64,000 nucleotides of DNA from Caldicoprobacter oshimai DSM 21659 (GCA_000526435.1 JAGB01000002.1:62001-126000), one strand, 5' to 3'. Counted from the stretch's first letter, positions 45,476-56,792 are shown. Program-made: numbers and translations. Notes: a model not told the origin generated them from the sequence alone.

Positions 45476-47536
45476 CTATTTATAAATTTTTCTCCCGTGT
45501 ATATCATCAATACCGGTTTTTCTGTAAAAATAAGTATTTACTACATCCCGCCATTCAATGGCGTTTTTGATCTGCATTTCCAATCTTTCTAAAACCATGT
45601 CAAATATTTCATCGTCAACTTTCCCTTTTAGCGTTAGCCATTTTTCCTTTAACCCCTCGGCTTCTTTCGCTCCTTCAAAATGAGTATCATATATATGTTG
45701 TATTACCGTTTTACCAGATTTCAACTTATGAGTATACGGCACATGATGGAAAAACAGCAGAAGCTCATCGGGACAGGTCTCTATGTTCTCGTACATGCTG
45801 GCTACCGGTTCCCTGTACTGCGCAGTAAATCCTGTCCCGGTAGCTACCGTCCTGTCAACGCCAATCCCTTTCCAATCGGCATAATGATACGTACCCCAGT
45901 GCGAATACTCGTATCCATCTACATTTGGGCCATAATGATGCCCCGGATTTACCATCCACCCTATCCCCAGCGGAGCCGTATATTTCTCATAAATATCCCT
46001 GGAAGCCATCAGCATGGACACTATCGTGTCTACAACTTGTTTGTCGTGGCCGAAAGTCAACTTTACCCATTCTTCTGCTATCTCCTGGGCAGACAGTTCA
46101 GGGTTCCATCCCAATCGCCCAAACCCGTATAAGTTAGCCTGTGCCAGCGGATGGCCGGTCCAGCATTTGCTGTCCCCAATATTCGAAACGCCCACTACGC
46201 CCCCGTATTTCATCCCAAAGAGCGAACCGCTGACAACCTTGCTGACTGTTGACCCCTGCCCCTTTGCATAAGTATCAAAATCCAATACCTCTTTCCACAT
46301 AGTAACCAGATAACACAGGTCCTTTTGCTGACCCGTATACTCTTGAGTAATTTGAAATTCTACAGCAACGTTGGTTTTTTCCATGGCGCCAAACAACGGA
46401 GAGACCGGTTCTCTTATCTGGAAATCCATTGGGCCGTTCTTAATCTGCACAATTACGTTGTCCAAAAACTTTCCATCTAGCGGTTTGAAGTTCTCATATG
46501 CGGCCTTAGCTCTATCCACACTTCGGTCTCTCCAGTCAACCTGGCAATTGTATACAAAAGCCCTCCAGAAAACCACACCGCCGTGAGGTTTCAAAGCCTC
46601 TGCCAGCATGTTTGCCCCCTCGGCGTGATTTCTGCCGTAAGTAAAGGGTCCTGGCCTGAATTCCGAATCGGCTTTGACAACAAAGCCACCAAAATCTGGA
46701 ATGTATTTATAGATATTATCGGCTACATCCCTCCACCACTTTTTGACCGACTCATCCAGGGGATCAGCAGTGGGCAAACCACCTATCTCCACAGGGGCGG
46801 CGAAATTTATACTTAAATACAATTTGATTCCGTATTGCCTAAATACGTCAGCAATTCTTGCCACATCAGGCAAGAATTCGTTGGTTATAAGGCGTGTCTC
46901 TACCTGATGTACATTGACATTGTTGATGGCAACGCCGTTTACACCTACAGATGCCAGAAGCCGTGCATAATCCTTAACTCTGCTCAAATCGCTGACAATC
47001 CTGTTATCCTTAAAAAATATGGATTTTCCTGCATATCCCCTTTCTATATCGCCGCTCAAATTATCCCAGTGGTTTATAACCCTCAATGGGTTACGCGGAC
47101 CATCGATGCCCTGTACCTGAGCAAGTGGTTTTCCACAACACATCGACCTTAAAAGATGAAATACCCCATACAATGCTCCTTTTTCGTTTTTGCCTATAAC
47201 AGCCAGTACATTTTTACCGTTGCGCTCAAATTTGTGCACCATAAACCCATCTTCAGGTAAATCGCCGCGGCTTACCCTTAGCGCTTCATCCGCTGCATCA
47301 TCTAGAGTGCCCACAAGTATACAATCGGAATCAGGATAAGAATCCAACACCTCAGGCATACGCCCCATAAACCTAGTAAATGCAAATTTAAGCTCCTCAA
47401 GTGCAGAATTTATAATAGGAGGGTTGCTTTTGGCTACAATATAGCTACAAAACCTTTTATATTCATCATCAAAATTATGGGGTAAATGTTTATAATTTAA
47501 CCAGCACTCGTAAACATTGCTTTTATTCAAATCCAC
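45476..47536 (-). CDS. aguA: Alpha-glucuronidase, glycoside hydrolase family 67
   Basis: A 686-residue GH67 enzyme with the family length. It matches along the catalytic barrel: [61 protein letters not shown] and VFWRAFVYN. It removes (4-O-methyl)glucuronic acid from the non-reducing end of xylo-oligosaccharides in the cytoplasm. No signal peptide. It follows the mannonate dehydratase gene by 25 bases, so the sugar acid released is catabolised by the product of its neighbour. The ROK gene upstream is the likely regulator. Confidence 0.93.
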   Translation of the reverse strand: MDLNKSNVYECWLNYKHLPHNFDDEYKRFCSYIVAKSNPPIINSALEELKFAFTRFMGRMPEVLDSYPDSDCILVGTLDDAADEALRVSRGDLPEDGFMVHKFERNGKNVLAVIGKNEKGALYGVFHLLRSMCCGKPLAQVQGIDGPRNPLRVINHWDNLSGDIERGYAGKSIFFKDNRIVSDLSRVKDYARLLASVGVNGVAINNVNVHQVETRLITNEFLPDVARIADVFRQYGIKLYLSINFAAPVEIGGLPTADPLDESVKKWWRDVADNIYKYIPDFGGFVVKADSEFRPGPFTYGRNHAEGANMLAEALKPHGGVVFWRAFVYNCQVDWRDRSVDRAKAAYENFKPLDGKFLDNVIVQIKNGPMDFQIREPVSPLFGAMEKTNVAVEFQITQEYTGQQKDLCYLVTMWKEVLDFDTYAKGQGSTVSKVVSGSLFGMKYGGVVGVSNIGDSKCWTGHPLAQANLYGFGRLGWNPELSAQEIAEEWVKLTFGHDKQVVDTIVSMLMASRDIYEKYTAPLGIGWMVNPGHHYGPNVDGYEYSHWGTYHYADWKGIGVDRTVATGTGFTAQYREPVASMYENIETCPDELLLFFHHVPYTHKLKSGKTVIQHIYDTHFEGAKEAEGLKEKWLTLKGKVDDEIFDMVLERLEMQIKNAIEWRDVVNTYFYRKTGIDDIHGRKIYK

Positions 47537-47561
47537 TATCCATCACTCCATCTCCCAACTC

Positions 47562-48638
47562 TTACTTTTTGCTCATCTTGTCAATCGCTTCCCAAAGCCC
47601 AAGCAAATACATTATCCCCAGAGCCCTATCATACAGGCCATATCCCGGCCGTGCCTTTTCGCCCCATATCATTCTTCCATGGTCAGGGCGCATATACCCA
47701 TCAAAGCCTATATCGTAATAGGCTTTCATGATTTCAAACATATCAAACGAACCATCTGAAGACAGGTGTGACGTCTCATAAAAAACCCCCTGCTTTTCAA
47801 CCTTTATATTTCTTATATGAGCAAAATGTATCCTCCCCTTGCCGCCAAAATATCTTATCATTTCGGGTAGGTTGTTTTTCAAATTGGCTCCCAGCGAACC
47901 GGTACACAGCGTAAGCCCATTGTATGGACTATCAACAAGATTGATTATCCTGTCCAAATTTTCTTTGTTGGTAACAATTCGCGGCAGCTTAAATACTGAC
48001 CATGGCGGATCATCCGGATGAATAGCCAGCTTCACATCGTATTTTTCACAAACCGGGACTATACTTTCAAGAAAATATTTCAGATTCTGGAACAGCTTTT
48101 CCTCATCAACATCCTTATAAAGTTCGAATAGCCTTCTTATCTCTTTCAGCCTGTAAGGTTCCCAACCGGGTAGCGAATATCCCCTTGAGCCGGATTCCAT
48201 CTCATTGATCAGTTCAATGGGATCCAAATCCCTGATCACATTATCGTCATATGCCATGACTTCCGAGCCATCGGGCAACTTCATGGCTAAATCGGTGCGT
48301 ATCCAGTCAAACACTGGCATGAAATTATAACACAGCACCTTAATACCGGCCTGCCCCAGGTTCTTTATGGTCTCTATATAGTTTTCGATGTAACGATCTC
48401 GGGTCGGTAAACCCAGTTTTATGTCCTCATGTACATTAACGCTTTCTATTACCTCCAATTTTAAACCGTGATCCTCTATCTTCTTTTTTAAAGCAAGTAT
48501 CCTCTCTAAAGGCCACACTTCTCCCACGGGGATATCAAACAATGCAGAAACAACACCGGTTACCCCCGGTATTTGACGTATCTGTTCAAGAGTTACGCTA
48601 TCGTCATTTTCTCCAAACCATCTAAAAACTACTTTCAC
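47562..48638 (-). CDS. uxuA: Mannonate dehydratase UxuA
   Basis: A 358-residue UxuA. Start GTG 48638 gives MKVVFRWFGENDD, the family start, and has AAAGGAG eight bases upstream; the ATG at 48659 overlaps this site. Family markers include IRQIPGVTGVVSALFDIP, LAIHPDDPPWSVFKLPRIV and SSDGSFDMFEIMKAYYDIGF, with YMRPDHGRMIWG near the end. It dehydrates D-mannonate to 2-keto-3-deoxygluconate in the glucuronate pathway. No uxaC or uxuB is in the window. Confidence 0.94.
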   Translation of the reverse strand: MKVVFRWFGENDDSVTLEQIRQIPGVTGVVSALFDIPVGEVWPLERILALKKKIEDHGLKLEVIESVNVHEDIKLGLPTRDRYIENYIETIKNLGQAGIKVLCYNFMPVFDWIRTDLAMKLPDGSEVMAYDDNVIRDLDPIELINEMESGSRGYSLPGWEPYRLKEIRRLFELYKDVDEEKLFQNLKYFLESIVPVCEKYDVKLAIHPDDPPWSVFKLPRIVTNKENLDRIINLVDSPYNGLTLCTGSLGANLKNNLPEMIRYFGGKGRIHFAHIRNIKVEKQGVFYETSHLSSDGSFDMFEIMKAYYDIGFDGYMRPDHGRMIWGEKARPGYGLYDRALGIMYLLGLWEAIDKMSKK

Positions 48639-48738
48639 GCCGTTCACTCCTTTTATCATTTATGCAATTGCAGATATTATTATAACATAATTAGTCGTCT
48701 GGATAAACTTACAAAAGTACTATTCTTGCATAGCAAAA

Positions 48739-49941
48739 TTAAAATTCAGGGTGCGCAAACAATTTTGATATAACAAGCGATACAGCCCCCATAGCTCCTG
48801 CATGAAATTTCAATTTTGAAGTTCTGATTTTCACCTTGTGATACTTATATACAAAGCATTTCTTGCTTACCTCATCCAAAATCTCAGGCAGGATAATATC
48901 CTCTGCAAGGGACAATGTATTCCCACTAATTACCATTTCCGGATTAAATGTGTTTATCAAATTTATTATTCCTACACCAAGATTCTTGCCTATCTCCCTT
49001 AACCCCTCTATGGCAATACTGCTCCCCTTATGCGCAAAATCTATAATGCGCAAAGCGTTTAAGTCACTGATATTCTGACTGTTTATATATTTATCCTGCT
49101 TTCCTTGCTTCAACTGAGCTTGCATGTAATCCAGCAATGCTCTTTCAGAAGCATAGTTTTCCCAGCAGCCGGTATTCCCGCAGTTGCACAGTTCGTCATA
49201 TATATTTATTGTTGCATGTCCTATTTCGCCCGCTAATCCAGATGCGCCTCTGTAAAGCTCCCCATTAATTATTATACCTGTTCCTATCCCTATTCCTGCG
49301 CTGACGTAAACAAAATTGCTGCATTCAATCCCAACCCCAAACCATTTTTCCCCCACTGCACCCACATTTGCCTCGTTATCAATATGTACCTTTATTTTAA
49401 ATTTTTCTTCCACCATCTCTTTGAGAGGTACATCCTTCCATTTGAGGTTGGGAGCCATCAACACAGTTCCCTTCCTATAATCCACAATTCCGGGTACACC
49501 TATTCCAATGCCCGTAATACCTTTCACTGTCCTGGGCGCATTCTCAATTGCCTCCTCAATTGATTGCATCAAAAGGTCAATAACTTTCTCTTTGTCTTCT
49601 CCCAGCTTTATATCTACTTTCTTTTCCCACAGCTCATTCCCTACCAAATCAGTTAAAACGGTCAAAATATAATTTACGCCCAAATCAACGCCTATTACAC
49701 AACCTCCTTTATCATTTATCGTCAACATAATTGGCTTTCTGCCACCCTTTGATTCACCAGGCCCTATTTCCTTTACAAGTCCTTCCTTTATAAGTTCATC
49801 TACCAGAAAGGAAACGGTGGACTTGTTTAAACCTGTAAACTCAGCAATACCAGCCCTTGAAATAACCTCTTTCTTTCTTATGGTATTGAGCACTATTGAT
49901 TTGTTTATCTGTTTAACCAGTAGTTGATCCGCTGTGACCAT
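48739..49941 (-). CDS. ROK-family transcriptional repressor (XylR/NagC type)
   Basis: A 400-residue ROK repressor. The N-terminal winged helix is GIAEFTGLNKSTVSFLVDEL. The sugar-kinase-like domain has VIGVDLGVNYI, GIGIGVPGIVDY and the ROK zinc site GLAGEIGHATI plus CNCGNTGCWENYAS. ATG 49941 has GGAGG seven bases upstream; the annotated frame extends further but without a site. It lies upstream of uxuA and aguA in the same direction, 100 bases away, so control of glucuronate or xylan-derived sugar use is likely. Confidence 0.9.
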   Translation of the reverse strand: MVTADQLLVKQINKSIVLNTIRKKEVISRAGIAEFTGLNKSTVSFLVDELIKEGLVKEIGPGESKGGRKPIMLTINDKGGCVIGVDLGVNYILTVLTDLVGNELWEKKVDIKLGEDKEKVIDLLMQSIEEAIENAPRTVKGITGIGIGVPGIVDYRKGTVLMAPNLKWKDVPLKEMVEEKFKIKVHIDNEANVGAVGEKWFGVGIECSNFVYVSAGIGIGTGIIINGELYRGASGLAGEIGHATINIYDELCNCGNTGCWENYASERALLDYMQAQLKQGKQDKYINSQNISDLNALRIIDFAHKGSSIAIEGLREIGKNLGVGIINLINTFNPEMVISGNTLSLAEDIILPEILDEVSKKCFVYKYHKVKIRTSKLKFHAGAMGAVSLVISKLFAHPEF

Positions 49942-50049
49942 ATTATGCCTCCAATTCACTGAATTGACTTTTTCTCCTAAGAAATATATAATTTTATGAT
50001 TATTATAGGATATAATATAACATAAACGCAAGCATTTCTCATAAAAAAT

Positions 50050-53000
50050 TCAAAAACTTTCCACGACCACATCGCAAAACCTTCTCACCGGACACAAAGC
50101 ACATGCCTCGGATTTTTTAGGTTTGTACTCATCAAACGGTTTCATGCCCAGCAAAGCAGGCGCCTCAGCCACCATCTCGTCAATTACTTCCTCGGCATAT
50201 CCTTTACCAAGTGGGACGCTTACAGCCTTTCCGGCGTTCAAGAAATATATAACCGCCTCATCCACCACAACCTTTTCCCCTTTGTAATATAGCACCTTAT
50301 TCAAAGCCCAGGCGTAACAGACAAGCTGGTCGTGATAGTACATCGCCTTTTCCTCGGCTTCAGCAAGGCTGTTTACGCGATTGGTTTTATAATCTATGAC
50401 GGTAGCCCTGAGACGCCCTTCTCCCCGGTAAATATCCACCCTATCGACGATCCCTGAGAAGTAAAGGCCCTCATCGATGGGCACCCTAAAGGCGTATTCT
50501 CTCAAGCTATCGAGCAGTTGGCCTCGTACCTCTTTTGCGCGCTGTTTCTCTATCTTACACAACCCCTGCATATATCCTTTAAGCGCCGACACATAGCGCT
50601 GGATATCGATGCCCAGTTCCCTGGCAAACTCGGTCAAGGTTTCGATTTTCAATCCGGGCAAATCAGCCACATCGACTTCCTTTAGCAAAAGATGAACGTT
50701 TATCCCTAAATCAACAGGTGTGGTCTCACCTGCCCACTCATCCATCCTCTCTTCCAGCAATTCATGCAGAGATGCGCGGCTGTCCTGTCTGAGGTTTAAT
50801 ATATTTTCAAGGTAAAACCTCCTGGGACAGCCCCTGTATTTCAGCCAGGATGATATGCTTATGCTCCCTTCGCGGGAAGCATCCAGGGGTTTTAACCTCA
50901 GCGTAAAGGCGTCGTCGGCATCGATGTTCTTCAAAACGGCTTGGCCACCTTCATCCCACTCCGCCTCAAGAGGCAGTAGCTCCTCTGCCTTCACCTCGGC
51001 CAACTCTGCAATGGTGCCGGATTGCTGGATGGCCCACATGAGCTGCTTCATGAAACTGTTCAGCTTTTCAGGGGCATAATCCCCATCTATATCCTGACGC
51101 TGCCCTATCAGTCCCAGATACTCCCGTGCACGGGTGGCCGCGACGTAGAAAAGCCTTCTTGACTCGTCAAGCTCTGCCAGCAGCCTACGGTTATAAATCT
51201 CGGCGTATGCTGGGTTTACCGCCTCATTTAGCTTGCCTTCACCGTCAACGCCCATGGCCACCAGGTTGTTGTGTTCATCCAGCAGAAAAAGAGGTTTATT
51301 CTTTTTTGCCTGGGCATCCAGCGCCTGATCCATATCGGGTATTAAAACCGCTCTAAATTCCAGGCCTTTTGAAGCGTGGATGGTCAATATCTTCACCGCA
51401 TTGCTGTCCTCGCTGTCCAGCGAAGCCTCTTCTTCCCTGGCCGATGACCTGCTCAGAGTATCCACGTACACCAGGAAATCCCGGGCTGTATATATCCCCT
51501 TATCCTCAAACCGCTCAACTATTCCCATCAGCTTCTCCAGGTTGCGCAGCTTTTTCTCGCCATAGGGCAGGGCCATCAAGATTTCATCATACCCTGTCAG
51601 CTCAATGAGCCTATCAAATAATTCCGCTGCATTTGTTATCCCGCCAAGGGCACAGGCCCCTTTAAGTATGGAAGCCGCCCTTTGAACCACCCAGGCTCTC
51701 TCATCCTGCAAAGCTTCTGAAAAAGCCTCCATCAACGCATCCGGCCTGGTATGCTCCATCCCCTGTTCTTTCATAAATCCTGCAAGTTCGAGCAAAAGGT
51801 CATCGGAAAATCCGAATATGGGCGATCTCAGTACGGTGAACAGGGCCAGCCTGTCATCCGGATAAAACACCAACCTGTATAGAGCCAGTATGTCGGTTAC
51901 CTCCTGCCTGCTCCAAAACCCTATTCCCCCAAGCACGCAGTAAGGGATACGGTGGTTTGTAAGCGCCCGTTCGACCTGCGCCAGCGAGGACCTGCTCCTT
52001 AAAAGTATGGCTATGTCGCTGTAATCAAAGCCTTGTGATACAAGCCTGTGAATGGCTGCCGCAATCACATCTCCCTGGTAATCCTTTTTGCCCGCCAAAA
52101 CTATATCCTCGTATTCCTCTTCCAATACCTTTTTAAGCTGATCCATCGAATCCTCGGAGAGCAGCAGCCCCTTTGCCAAATCCCATCTGGTCCTGGGCTT
52201 GACCTGCTTTAAAGCCTCCTTATCCCATGTTATAAGCTCCACCTTTGGCTCATTGTAGCGCTTATCCTTCTGTTGCTCGGGGTATTTTAAAGGCTCATAT
52301 GGGTCTAATAGGTGTTTAAACACTCCGTTGACAAAACCTATGATGGTTTTGGTGCTCCTGTAGCAATTGCTCAAGTATTCCACCCTTCCGCCATGCTCAG
52401 AGATCTGCCTGCACCCCTCTTCAAACACCCTGTAATCCGAACCCCTGAATCCGTATATGGACTGCTTGTAGTCTCCCACTATGAAAAGCCTTCCCTGCGG
52501 TATACATCCGTCCACGTGGGTAAGGAGGTCAAGGATTTTCTTTTGAAGGGGATTGAGGTCCTGAAACTCATCTACCATTATGGCAGTAAACTTCTCATGG
52601 TAGTATTTCTGTATATCGGGGTTGCTGAGAAGCTTTAACGCATTAAGCTCCAAATCGTTGAAATCGAGCATATTCTCCCTGTCCTTGTACTGGCTATAGC
52701 TCCTGTACAGCTGTCGTATCAGCCGCAGGCCCATATCTTCTAAAATGTGCACAAGGTCCGCTTCTGCGCCTTTTACCGCATTCTCTTGGCTGTATTGCCC
52801 CACCTGCACAGGTTCTTGACGCCGCCGGCCGTCCGTTGCACCATCGCAACCGTCCCCTGGGCCATCGTCGTCAGATTCTTCATAAACATGATTTGCACTT
52901 TCATGAGCGCAATCAGCTTCTCCATCCGCTTTATCGCTTTGAATATCACTACTGCCCTTTTGCTCTGTTTCTTCACAGCTTTCTCCGGTTCCAACGCTCG

Positions 53001-53613
53001 GTTTCAGATCCTCTGGCGTACATCCCCTTTCCATCATCGCCTTGAATGCCGATAAAATTCCATCTTTAAGGTCCCCGGTAAACAACGATACCGGCAATCT
53101 TTCGGCAATAGCCGCAACCACTTTGGCGTTTTGCGGGTCCTCGACAAACTCCCGTATTACTTCATCGGCTATCCTTGAAAGCACGATATCCCTGTCGATC
53201 TCGTCCATCACCTTAAAATCGGGGTCGATGCCCAGATACGCAAAGTTTTCGCGCAGCAGCTTGGCGCAAAATCCGTGTATGGTATCGATGTTGGCGCTGG
53301 TGATCCGCATCCTCAATCCCGAAAGCCTTTTCTTTTCATCCAGGCTGCTGCTTTTTAGGATCCTGTCCGAAAGCTCCTTGCGTATCCTGTCCTTCATCTC
53401 GGCTGCGGCTTTGCGAGTAAAGGTTATAGCCACTATGCTGTCAAGGTCTACATCGGAATTTTCCAGGATCAGCCTTATGAAGCGCCGCGTCAGCACCCGC
53501 GTTTTGCCGGAGCCTGCACCCGCCCGCACCGCGATGCTGGCAGTGGTATCAAGGGCCCTGGCCTGCTCCTCGTTTACGCCATACCTTTTGCATATATCCT
53601 GAAGCACCTTCAC
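50050..53613 (-). CDS. addA: ATP-dependent helicase/nuclease subunit AddA (UvrD-type)
   Basis: An 1187-residue UvrD-like helicase with a C-terminal RecB-type nuclease. Walker A is AGAGSGKT (residues 31-38); the DEXX box is IMVDEFQDLNPLQ; motif VI is VAATRAREYLGL. The nuclease has VIDYKTNRV. Two features are unusual: an acidic Ser/Glu/Asp/Gly insertion at about residues 205-275, and a C-terminal CALCPVRRFC together with RGCPRRFY. The latter is the Cys set of Fe-S nucleases, normally seen in AddB rather than AddA. It overlaps addB by 4 bases. Role: double-strand break processing with AddB. Confidence 0.9.
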   Translation of the reverse strand: MKVLQDICKRYGVNEEQARALDTTASIAVRAGAGSGKTRVLTRRFIRLILENSDVDLDSIVAITFTRKAAAEMKDRIRKELSDRILKSSSLDEKKRLSGLRMRITSANIDTIHGFCAKLLRENFAYLGIDPDFKVMDEIDRDIVLSRIADEVIREFVEDPQNAKVVAAIAERLPVSLFTGDLKDGILSAFKAMMERGCTPEDLKPSVGTGESCEETEQKGSSDIQSDKADGEADCAHESANHVYEESDDDGPGDGCDGATDGRRRQEPVQVGQYSQENAVKGAEADLVHILEDMGLRLIRQLYRSYSQYKDRENMLDFNDLELNALKLLSNPDIQKYYHEKFTAIMVDEFQDLNPLQKKILDLLTHVDGCIPQGRLFIVGDYKQSIYGFRGSDYRVFEEGCRQISEHGGRVEYLSNCYRSTKTIIGFVNGVFKHLLDPYEPLKYPEQQKDKRYNEPKVELITWDKEALKQVKPRTRWDLAKGLLLSEDSMDQLKKVLEEEYEDIVLAGKKDYQGDVIAAAIHRLVSQGFDYSDIAILLRSRSSLAQVERALTNHRIPYCVLGGIGFWSRQEVTDILALYRLVFYPDDRLALFTVLRSPIFGFSDDLLLELAGFMKEQGMEHTRPDALMEAFSEALQDERAWVVQRAASILKGACALGGITNAAELFDRLIELTGYDEILMALPYGEKKLRNLEKLMGIVERFEDKGIYTARDFLVYVDTLSRSSAREEEASLDSEDSNAVKILTIHASKGLEFRAVLIPDMDQALDAQAKKNKPLFLLDEHNNLVAMGVDGEGKLNEAVNPAYAEIYNRRLLAELDESRRLFYVAATRAREYLGLIGQRQDIDGDYAPEKLNSFMKQLMWAIQQSGTIAELAEVKAEELLPLEAEWDEGGQAVLKNIDADDAFTLRLKPLDASREGSISISSWLKYRGCPRRFYLENILNLRQDSRASLHELLEERMDEWAGETTPVDLGINVHLLLKEVDVADLPGLKIETLTEFARELGIDIQRYVSALKGYMQGLCKIEKQRAKEVRGQLLDSLREYAFRVPIDEGLYFSGIVDRVDIYRGEGRLRATVIDYKTNRVNSLAEAEEKAMYYHDQLVCYAWALNKVLYYKGEKVVVDEAVIYFLNAGKAVSVPLGKGYAEEVIDEMVAEAPALLGMKPFDEYKPKKSEACALCPVRRFCDVVVESF

Positions 53614-56600
53614 ACCCTCTCCTTTCTGGCCATCCTGGCTTCGTCATGCCTGCACATGCCGCTGTAGGTACAGCCGAAGATTCCCGCCGGGCACTCCTTT
53701 TGCGGCATGAAGTATCCCTGCCTTATCCTGTTTATGACCTTTGCGGCCTCCTTCAGGCTCCAGGACAGCACTACCTGCATATTGCTTTTGGCAGGAGTTG
53801 TCCTAGGCCCTTTTCTGCCCTCAAACAGCGCATTCTTTACGTCCTTTCGAATTATGCCGTTCCACTCCAGCTTTTCAATGCTGTAATACAAAAGGGCCAG
53901 GCACTCCGGGTTTTTTATTCCAAACCGCTTCTTTATCATTTCATTGACGGCAGCGTAGTACAGCGGCAACTGAAAATCGCTGCCTTCTATGCATTCCTTT
54001 ATGCTCTTTATGCCGCTCTTTTTGTAATCATATATTATGTATCTGCCCGTAAACCGGCCTTTTGCATCGGCCTCCATATCCACCCTGTCTGCTACGCCCC
54101 GTATGACGGCGCTGCATCCATCGATTGTGGTTTCAAAAAATTCTTCCAGCATCACCGGTTTCAAAATGCGCCCCGTAACCTCATAGTACCTTGCCATGTT
54201 CCGGGCATCATGGACGATGAAATTCTCCAGCACGCTATGCAGCTGCTTCAAAGCAAAGTCCTTAAGCGGAGGCAAGACATGGTCGAGGTGCAGATCCTGT
54301 GCCTGCTCAAAAAAGACGGCGTTAAGCCTTTGTATATTAGGCGTCAACACATCGTCGTTATCCTGATAGTAGGCCTTCAGCACGGAGTGATAAAAGCTCC
54401 CAATGCCCATAAACCGTTCAGCGGTATCATCCTCAACCTGTATGTCAAGAACCCTCTGTGCAAAATAGGTGAAAGGGCACCACACATAGCTGTTGAGCTG
54501 CGAAGCAGAAAAGACATACTCCAAATCCTGCTGCTTGAGGTGCGGCAGCGTGAGCCTGCCATCGTAGGAATCAAACTGAGGGCAAAACTCCCTTGAAAAT
54601 TCGATATCGGCTGCATAAGCCGAATACCTTAGCCTGTTTGCTGCCTCCTCAGCAGGTGCTCCCCAATCGATATGCCTTGCTCCCCTGGCATCCCTGAGGC
54701 GCAGGCTCAGGACCTTTATGGCTTCCCTTGTGCTGCAGGGTTTTTCATCAAACGCCATCCTATCCCTCATGCTGACAGGCTGCGCCACTACGGATTTACG
54801 GCTTTGCTCATTCAAAGTCGACAGGACTTCGTCTATAAAAGGCGAGGGGATCATCACGCTCCCGTCCTCATCTGCCGTCCTGTACGACAGATAAAGGCTT
54901 TGTCGCGCCGAAGATATGCAGGCATTAAACCTGATTTTCTCACGCTCAAGCTCCCACCGCAATGGTCTCAAATTGATGCCCACCTCGAAAAGCCTGTCAG
55001 CTTCGTAGCCGTCAAATATGCCGACACCGCCACTGCCGACAGGAAAGATACCCTCGTTCAATCCCAGTACAAAAACTGCATGGTACCGCTGCCCTCTTAT
55101 GAGGTCAGGGGTGATAAGCCTCACCCCACCCCTCTCGGCGCTGAGGTCAGCGGCCTGTTGCTCAGATAAAGCGGATATGACGTCATGGACAGCCTGTTGT
55201 AAAGTTGCGGTATCGCTTTCGGAAGAATACTGCCCATAGGCCTTATACAACCGTTCCAGGGCGTCAAACATCCTGCTCACGGCTTCTATATCGCGCAGCC
55301 ACAGCTCTACATCCAGCAGGCCATGGCTGTAAAGCTTTGAAATTTTATCCTCTATGTTAAGCCTTTTCAAAAGCTCGTTAAAGAGGTGAAAAAGCTCCAC
55401 CGGGCTGGAATTTTGGGCATTCACAAGGCTCTCCAGCCCGCTTAAAAATTTGGTGACCACGCCTATGTACTCTTCCATACCGGCCTTGGCCATATCGTCC
55501 TGCGCTACCTCCGCATACCCTTTTAAAAATTCCGCAAAGTACATGCCGGGCTGTCCAGAATGCTCTCCAAGTATGCGCTCGGCAATGGCAAGCAGCCTTG
55601 TAACCTCAAACCCTTCATGATGCAGGACGTCAAATGGCAACAGATACTTGGAGGTAACTATGGATACAAAAGCGCTGTCCCTCTCTTCCTGATAGAGCAC
55701 AAATTTTAGCAGCGACATTATATCCTTTATCAAGGGGATCGACACCAAGCCGTTTTGCCTTCGAGCCTTTGTGGGAATGCCATACTCCCTAAACACCTCG
55801 AGGACCTTATCCTTGTAGCCATCCATATCGGCAACCACAACGGCTATATCGGAGGGATTCACGTTTGAATCCTGTATAAGCCCTTTTATTCGTCTGGCCG
55901 CCGTCCTTACCTCATGGTCAATACAAGGGCTGTTCAGTATTTGCAAGTCTTCGCCACCAATACTTACGCTGGCTCCTCCGGAATATAGCTTTGCTGCCAG
56001 TTCTTCCAAACCCGAGCAGGTATCAACGTCAGCTTCTATACGTTCAAACCCCAATCCTTCAAAATCCTTGATGACCTCCCCCATCACGAAGTCGCGGTTA
56101 TAGTCGTTTTTAAACGGCACATTAACATATATGGGAATCTCGGGATGGTTCTCCATTATGCTGCTGACCAGGTTCAAATTCACGGGGTCTATGTTTACAA
56201 ACCCGTCTATAACTATAACGCCCGTGGTTTTCAATATTTTTGCATCCCTGCATGCCTTGACGGCCTCAAGCGAAATGTCTTCTATATCCATGAGATTCCT
56301 GTATGCCTTAAACCTTTCATACTCCAGGTAGATTTCGTACACACCCCGGCACTTTTCAAGCAATCTGCCGTGAAAGTTCGAGGTCCTGACCCAAAATTCA
56401 TCTGGCGTGATGCACGAGCGCTTAAAAAGCCTTATGGCATCAATCATAAGATTTAAAAAGCCCTGCTTGTATCTCACTTGCCTGAAAAAATTATCCTCTG
56501 AAAGCCCATCAACCAACCGCCTTAATATGACTCTTTTCTCGGTATCGTCGATCACGCGCTTCTTCCTCAGCTCATTCTCCAGGATCATCCGTTCCAGGTC

Positions 56601-56792
56601 ATCAAAGCCAAAAACGTGGCAGTTGAAGATACCCCCCATTTGTTCGACAAAAAGCCGCCTCACGTCAAACATGGCTTCCCTTGAAGGCAGTATGTACAAC
56701 GCCGTCTGCCCCTGCTTTATGCGCTCTATGCACTCCACGACCAATGCATGTCGCCTTTTACATGAATAGGGTTCAAAGTATAAAATGCGCAT
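53610..56792 (-). CDS. addB: ATP-dependent nuclease subunit AddB
   Basis: A 1060-residue AddB-like protein. The N-terminus has a degenerate helicase fold with YILPSREAMFDVRRLF. A C-terminal PD-(D/E)xK nuclease has IIYDYKKSG. Four cysteines that could hold a 4Fe-4S cluster are present: WCPFTYFAQRVLDIQ and CPAGIFGCTYSGMC near the end. With AddA it resects DNA ends to recombination hotspots (Chi-like sites). GGGGGT precedes the start. The two genes form a unit of their own; the gap 56793-56950 to the IS605 element is plain. Confidence 0.88.
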   Translation of the reverse strand: MRILYFEPYSCKRRHALVVECIERIKQGQTALYILPSREAMFDVRRLFVEQMGGIFNCHVFGFDDLERMILENELRKKRVIDDTEKRVILRRLVDGLSEDNFFRQVRYKQGFLNLMIDAIRLFKRSCITPDEFWVRTSNFHGRLLEKCRGVYEIYLEYERFKAYRNLMDIEDISLEAVKACRDAKILKTTGVIVIDGFVNIDPVNLNLVSSIMENHPEIPIYVNVPFKNDYNRDFVMGEVIKDFEGLGFERIEADVDTCSGLEELAAKLYSGGASVSIGGEDLQILNSPCIDHEVRTAARRIKGLIQDSNVNPSDIAVVVADMDGYKDKVLEVFREYGIPTKARRQNGLVSIPLIKDIMSLLKFVLYQEERDSAFVSIVTSKYLLPFDVLHHEGFEVTRLLAIAERILGEHSGQPGMYFAEFLKGYAEVAQDDMAKAGMEEYIGVVTKFLSGLESLVNAQNSSPVELFHLFNELLKRLNIEDKISKLYSHGLLDVELWLRDIEAVSRMFDALERLYKAYGQYSSESDTATLQQAVHDVISALSEQQAADLSAERGGVRLITPDLIRGQRYHAVFVLGLNEGIFPVGSGGVGIFDGYEADRLFEVGINLRPLRWELEREKIRFNACISSARQSLYLSYRTADEDGSVMIPSPFIDEVLSTLNEQSRKSVVAQPVSMRDRMAFDEKPCSTREAIKVLSLRLRDARGARHIDWGAPAEEAANRLRYSAYAADIEFSREFCPQFDSYDGRLTLPHLKQQDLEYVFSASQLNSYVWCPFTYFAQRVLDIQVEDDTAERFMGIGSFYHSVLKAYYQDNDDVLTPNIQRLNAVFFEQAQDLHLDHVLPPLKDFALKQLHSVLENFIVHDARNMARYYEVTGRILKPVMLEEFFETTIDGCSAVIRGVADRVDMEADAKGRFTGRYIIYDYKKSGIKSIKECIEGSDFQLPLYYAAVNEMIKKRFGIKNPECLALLYYSIEKLEWNGIIRKDVKNALFEGRKGPRTTPAKSNMQVVLSWSLKEAAKVINRIRQGYFMPQKECPAGIFGCTYSGMCRHDEARMARKERV

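Noticed and set aside
53646-54596. A 316-codon plus-strand frame
   Set aside because: Antisense to the nuclease end of addB; no domain or ribosome site.
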